Under the pieces are notes generated by a model, which did no database searches, was not told where the DNA came from, and saw nothing but the letters and a program-made list of their open reading frames with translations. From the NCBI GenBank assembly GCA_020720345.1, contig DYOT01000027.1, positions 3,072 through 11,857 of the forward strand: a stretch of DNA of 8,786 bases. Reading direction: 5' to 3'. The translations under genes and the position numbers were made by a program. The DNA comes from Candidatus Caenarcanum sp. GTDB taxonomy: Bacteria > Cyanobacteriota > Vampirovibrionia > Gastranaerophilales > UBA9971. Positions 6,434-8,786 of the stretch are shown piece by piece (the first letter of the stretch is position 1; every line of letters begins with the position of its first letter).

Positions 6434-7126
6434 ATGCTTAAACTTGTTAAAAAAGCATATACGGCAAATAATAATCTGATAGAGCTTTTTGTTGCCGGAA
6501 ATTTATGTCACCAGAATAGCAAAACCGCCCTTATAATTGGGGTTTTCCATGGCGATGAGCCGGAAGGCGCATTTTTAATCCATAATTTAATGCAGGAAAT
6601 TGAGATTGCCGCGTCGCACCCTTCTTGTGCTCCTCGCAATGACAGGATGGGTGGAAATAACAAAATTTTATTAATCCCATGTCTGAATCCTGACGGAAAA
6701 GCAAATAAAACGAGGACAAACGCAAACGGTGTTGATTTAAACAGGAATTTCCCGACAAAAAACTGGGAATTATCTGGTGATAAAGATTCTTATTATTCGG
6801 GAATTGAGCCGGCGAGCGAAATAGAAACAAAATTTATTATAGAAATACTTGATGAATATAAGCCGGACAGGATTTTAACTCTGCATACGCCATACAGAGT
6901 CGTGAATTATGACGGTAATGCGAAGGAAATAGCAGAAGAAATTTCAAAGCTTAATGGATACCCTGTGCAGGAAAATATAGGTTATCCAACGCCGGGTTCG
7001 TTTGGCACTTATGCAGGTATTGAATTGAATATTCCCACAATTACGCTGGAATTGCCGGAAAATGAGCCTCCTCAAAAACTATGGGAAGACAATAAAGAAG
7101 TTTTTTATTATTTTATAAAGGACTGA
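6434..7126 (+). CDS. M14 zinc metallopeptidase, MpaA-like murein peptide amidase
   Basis: MpaA enzymes cleave the gamma-D-Glu-Dap bond in peptidoglycan tripeptides during cytoplasmic recycling. The 230 residues have no signal peptide. Zinc ligands are H39 and E42 in 'GVFHGDEPEG' (36-45) and H151 in 'LTLHTPY' (148-154). Substrate-binding R104 sits in 'GVDLNRNFP' (99-107), after 'NPDG' (85-88). The catalytic glutamate is E206 in 'ITLELPE' (203-209). 'GYPTPGSFGTYAG' (183-195) is characteristic of MpaA rather than of digestive carboxypeptidases. Residues 57-71 (EIAASHPSCAPRNDR) are encoded by an inserted palindromic repeat, which lengthens the E42-NPDG spacing by roughly 12-15 residues compared with what I recall of E. 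coli MpaA. The active-site residues are intact, so the gene is likely still functional. The TGA stop lies at the edge of a second repeat copy. No Shine-Dalgarno is seen; coupling to the preceding gene is likely. Another M14 amidase specificity is possible. Confidence 0.85.
   Translation: MLKLVKKAYTANNNLIELFVAGNLCHQNSKTALIIGVFHGDEPEGAFLIHNLMQEIEIAASHPSCAPRNDRMGGNNKILLIPCLNPDGKANKTRTNANGVDLNRNFPTKNWELSGDKDSYYSGIEPASEIETKFIIEILDEYKPDRILTLHTPYRVVNYDGNAKEIAEEISKLNGYPVQENIGYPTPGSFGTYAGIELNIPTITLELPENEPPQKLWEDNKEVFYYFIKD
6601..6644. repeat. Palindromic repeat copy 1, in frame within the MpaA-like gene
   Basis: This 44-base copy shares with copy 2 the left end TGAGATTGC, then CGTCGCA after two variable bases, and the right end GCTCCTCGCAATGACA. 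The outer ATTGC (6605-6609) and GCAAT (6636-6640) are inverted. The variable centre adds a small GCAC/GTGC stem (6616-6619 with 6627-6630). It is read through as IAASHPSCAPRND. On the minus strand it gives the 'CHCEE...' peptide well known from such repeats in many genomes. Confidence 0.8.
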
Positions 7127-7158
7127 GATTGCTTCGTCGCAAGCTCCTCGCAATGACA
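7124..7158. repeat. Palindromic repeat copy 2, at the mpaA-like/ftsX junction
   Basis: This 35-base copy has the same ends as copy 1, and its centre is 9 bases shorter. Its first three bases (7124-7126) are the TGA stop of the MpaA-like gene. It ends 8 bases before the ftsX stop codon, so it almost fills the 39-base convergent gap. The inverted ends ATTGC and GCAAT are complementary, but the interior pairs poorly and no T-run follows, so a terminator role is uncertain. Confidence 0.8.
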
Positions 7159-7165
7159 AGTTAAT

Positions 7166-8026
7166 CTAGATTCTTAAATATTTTCGAACTGAAATATAGC
7201 TTCCAAGAGAGCCGACAATTACTCCCATAAGCATGAGAGAGGTAATTACAAGATTCAAATAATTGGGTGTTTCTCCCATATTAAAAAATTCAGTCATGGA
7301 AAAAAGATAGCTTTCAAGAATTCTTAACGGAACTATTGCCAGCAGTGAGCCGCAAAAGCCGTAAAAAGCTCCCTGAAGAATATAAGGCGCTCTTATATAC
7401 CAGTTTCCAATGCCCATCATTCGCATTATTTCTATTTCTTCGCTTCGAGATTGTATTACAAGATGAATTGTATTGTTAATAATTGACAAAGTAAGCCCGC
7501 CAAGTATTAAAAGCACAATAACAGTAGCAACATTGGTAACATTTCCTACTTTTATAATTTTTTCCACAATATCTTTTGCATACTGAATATTTTCGACAGA
7601 TTTCATATTTTTAACCATATGTATTACGGATTCAATTTTTTTCTGCTCTTTAATCTTTAAACGCAGAGTATCAGGCAGTGGATTTTTTATATCAGGCACA
7701 TTCATCTCTTGTTTCAGTTCTGACCATGCCTTTTCTTTGTGAATAATTTTTATTTCGTTGACATCTCCGGTTTTTAAAATCTCTAATTTTGCTTTCTCAG
7801 CATTATAACCGGATTTTAAATAAACAGAAACTTCCATAGAATCACCAAGATGCTCGATGAAGCTTGAAATAACAAGGCTTGTTCTAAATAAACATCCAAA
7901 AATACTTAATATGGCAGCCATAGTAGTAATTATAACAAGATTCATCCATTGGGTTCTTTTAATACCCTTGACTGTCTCCGAAATAATCCTTGAAATTATT
8001 CTTATGTCTGCATCAATATGAACCAT
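7166..8026 (-). CDS. ftsX: Cell division protein FtsX
   Basis: FtsX is the membrane subunit of the FtsEX complex, which couples ATP hydrolysis by FtsE to activation of peptidoglycan hydrolases outside the membrane during division. The 286 residues show the standard layout: a short cytoplasmic N terminus, TM1 (about 28-50), an extracellular domain (51-163) containing 'MEVSVYLK' (64-71) and 'NPLPDTLRLKI' (115-125), TM2 (164-188), a coupling-helix segment 'EEIEIMRMMGIGNW' (196-209), TM3 (214-238) and TM4 (257-279). The ATG follows the ftsE stop with no gap (TAAATG), and GAAGGA in the end of ftsE serves as the ribosome binding site. The opening 'QWMNLVIITTMAAILSIFG' resembles cyanobacterial FtsX. 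No hydrolase partner gene is visible nearby, and the stop is a TAG. Confidence 0.95.
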   Translation of the reverse strand: MVHIDADIRIISRIISETVKGIKRTQWMNLVIITTMAAILSIFGCLFRTSLVISSFIEHLGDSMEVSVYLKSGYNAEKAKLEILKTGDVNEIKIIHKEKAWSELKQEMNVPDIKNPLPDTLRLKIKEQKKIESVIHMVKNMKSVENIQYAKDIVEKIIKVGNVTNVATVIVLLILGGLTLSIINNTIHLVIQSRSEEIEIMRMMGIGNWYIRAPYILQGAFYGFCGSLLAIVPLRILESYLFSMTEFFNMGETPNYLNLVITSLMLMGVIVGSLGSYISVRKYLRI

Positions 8027-8701
8027 TTATTCGTAAGTTCCTTCGTAGATATCTCTTATTACTTTTCCGTCTTCGACGGTTATAACTCGTTTTTTAAAAT
8101 GATTTACCATTTCTTTGTCATGTGTAGCCAGTAAAACCGTAGTTCCACGGTTATTTATCTGCTCAAGTATTTCCATAATTTCCATACTGGTCTGTGGATC
8201 AAGGTTTCCTGTCGGCTCATCAGCTATTAAAAGAGGAGGTCCGTTTACTATGGCTCTTGCAATACCTACTCTTTGCTGTTCTCCGCCTGAAAGTTGCGAA
8301 GGGAAAGCATCGAGCCTGTCATAAAGCCTTACTACTTTTAAAGCGCCTGAAACTCGTCTGTTTATTTCTCTATCGCTCATTCCTAGAGCTCTAATTACGA
8401 ATGCTACATTATCAAAAACATTTTGCTTGGATAAAAGTTTGAAATCCTGAAAAACTATACCCATTCGTCTTCTTAAATATGGAACTTTGTTGTGAGGAAG
8501 TTTTGCAACATCTACGCCTCCAATTACAACCTGACCACGAGTAGGTTTTTCCTCTCTATAAGTCAGGCGCATTATTGTGGACTTACCTGCGCCGCTTGTT
8601 CCTGTCAGGAAAACAAATTCCCCTACTTTTATATGCAGGTTTACACAGTCAAGCGCTCTTTGCGTTCCATATACTTTAATTACGTTTCTGAATCTAATCA
8701 T
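8027..8701 (-). CDS. ftsE: Cell division ATP-binding protein FtsE
   Basis: FtsE is the cytoplasmic ATPase of FtsEX. All ABC motifs are intact in its 224 residues: Walker A GTSGAGKS (34-41), Q-loop Q85 in 'VFQDFKLL', signature LSGGEQQR (137-144), Walker B 'LLIADE' (157-162) with catalytic E162, the D-loop 'GNLD' (165-168) and switch H194 in 'ATHD'. The phrase 'FQDFKLL' and the 'YREEKPTRGQV' segment after Walker A are typical of FtsE rather than other LolD-like ATPases. Length is normal. It is the first gene of a two-gene operon with ftsX, sharing a stop/start junction. A promoter lies just upstream near the right edge of the window. The start has only a weak Shine-Dalgarno (AAAAAG). Confidence 0.96.
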   Translation of the reverse strand: MIRFRNVIKVYGTQRALDCVNLHIKVGEFVFLTGTSGAGKSTIMRLTYREEKPTRGQVVIGGVDVAKLPHNKVPYLRRRMGIVFQDFKLLSKQNVFDNVAFVIRALGMSDREINRRVSGALKVVRLYDRLDAFPSQLSGGEQQRVGIARAIVNGPPLLIADEPTGNLDPQTSMEIMEILEQINNRGTTVLLATHDKEMVNHFKKRVITVEDGKVIRDIYEGTYE

Positions 8702-8736
8702 TATACTTTTTATTCAATCATATTTCGACTCTGTTG

Positions 8737-8766
8737 ATTATATTATAACAAAAAATACAGAGGCAA
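8737..8766 (-). promoter_or_regulatory. Sigma-70-type promoter of ftsEX
   Basis: On the minus strand, TTGCCT (8766-8761) and TATAAT (8742-8737) are 18 bases apart. A second TATAAT overlaps it at 8747-8742, but its spacing of 13 is too short. The start site would fall near 8730, giving a leader of about 29 bases before the ATG at 8701. Confidence 0.6.
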
Positions 8767-8786
8767 CCTTTTATAAAAAATAATAT

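Noticed and set aside
6531..6830. Open frame of 99 codons on the minus strand containing a CHCEE-like peptide
   Set aside because: The peptide is the reverse reading of the palindromic repeat, and the rest is antisense to conserved M14 motifs, so it is not a gene.
8115..8783. Several short plus-strand frames over ftsE and its promoter
   Set aside because: They are antisense to intact ABC ATPase motifs or run across the ftsE promoter, with no family resemblance.

Overview
The window is an AT-rich bacterial chromosome segment with housekeeping genes at both ends and less familiar genes between them. The left end carries gatB (Asp/Glu-tRNA amidotransferase subunit B) and the right end carries ftsE-ftsX (divisome ABC transporter, minus strand). 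The GatB wording around residues 85-104 and 186-211, and the FtsX stretch 'MEVSVYLK' after TM1, look closest to cyanobacterial relatives. With the low GC and the lack of any photosynthetic gene, this suggests a non-photosynthetic cyanobacterial relative (Melainabacteria/Vampirovibrionia type). That placement is an inference from remembered family sequences and is only moderately secure.

Layout, left to right. 1-408 is non-coding upstream DNA of gatB, with several short repeats, a GC-rich palindrome and a possible extended -10 promoter. 409-1872 is gatB. 1873-2075 is an intergenic region with helically phased ATTCCC direct repeats, a 12-bp palindrome and an extended -10 promoter. 2076-3539 (+) is a polytopic membrane protein resembling Wzy-type oligosaccharide repeat-unit polymerases. 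3598-4011 (+) is a single-domain CheY-like response regulator. 4008-5741 (-) is a peptidase-U32-like protein that appears to hold two U32-type barrels, only the second with the Fe-S cysteine set; it converges on the response regulator with a 4-bp overlap. 5865-6431 and 6434-7126 (+) form a tight pair: a secreted protein of unknown function and an MpaA-like M14 zinc peptidase. 7166-8701 (-) is ftsE-ftsX with its own promoter at the right edge.

How the genes fit together. The MpaA-like peptidase (peptidoglycan peptide recycling) and FtsEX (control of peptidoglycan hydrolases at division) are both cell-wall functions, but they are convergently transcribed, so joint regulation is not implied. The polymerase-like gene stands alone, without glycosyltransferases or a flippase. 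The response regulator has no kinase nearby.

The most notable structure is a pair of short palindromic repeat copies (ends TGAGATTGC...GCTCCTCGCAATGACA). One copy sits in frame inside the MpaA-like coding region and adds about 15 residues between the zinc motif and the NPDG motif. The other supplies the stop codon of the same gene and fills the junction with ftsX. This resembles the protein-coding palindromic elements described in Rickettsia. No complete new defence or mobile system is evident.
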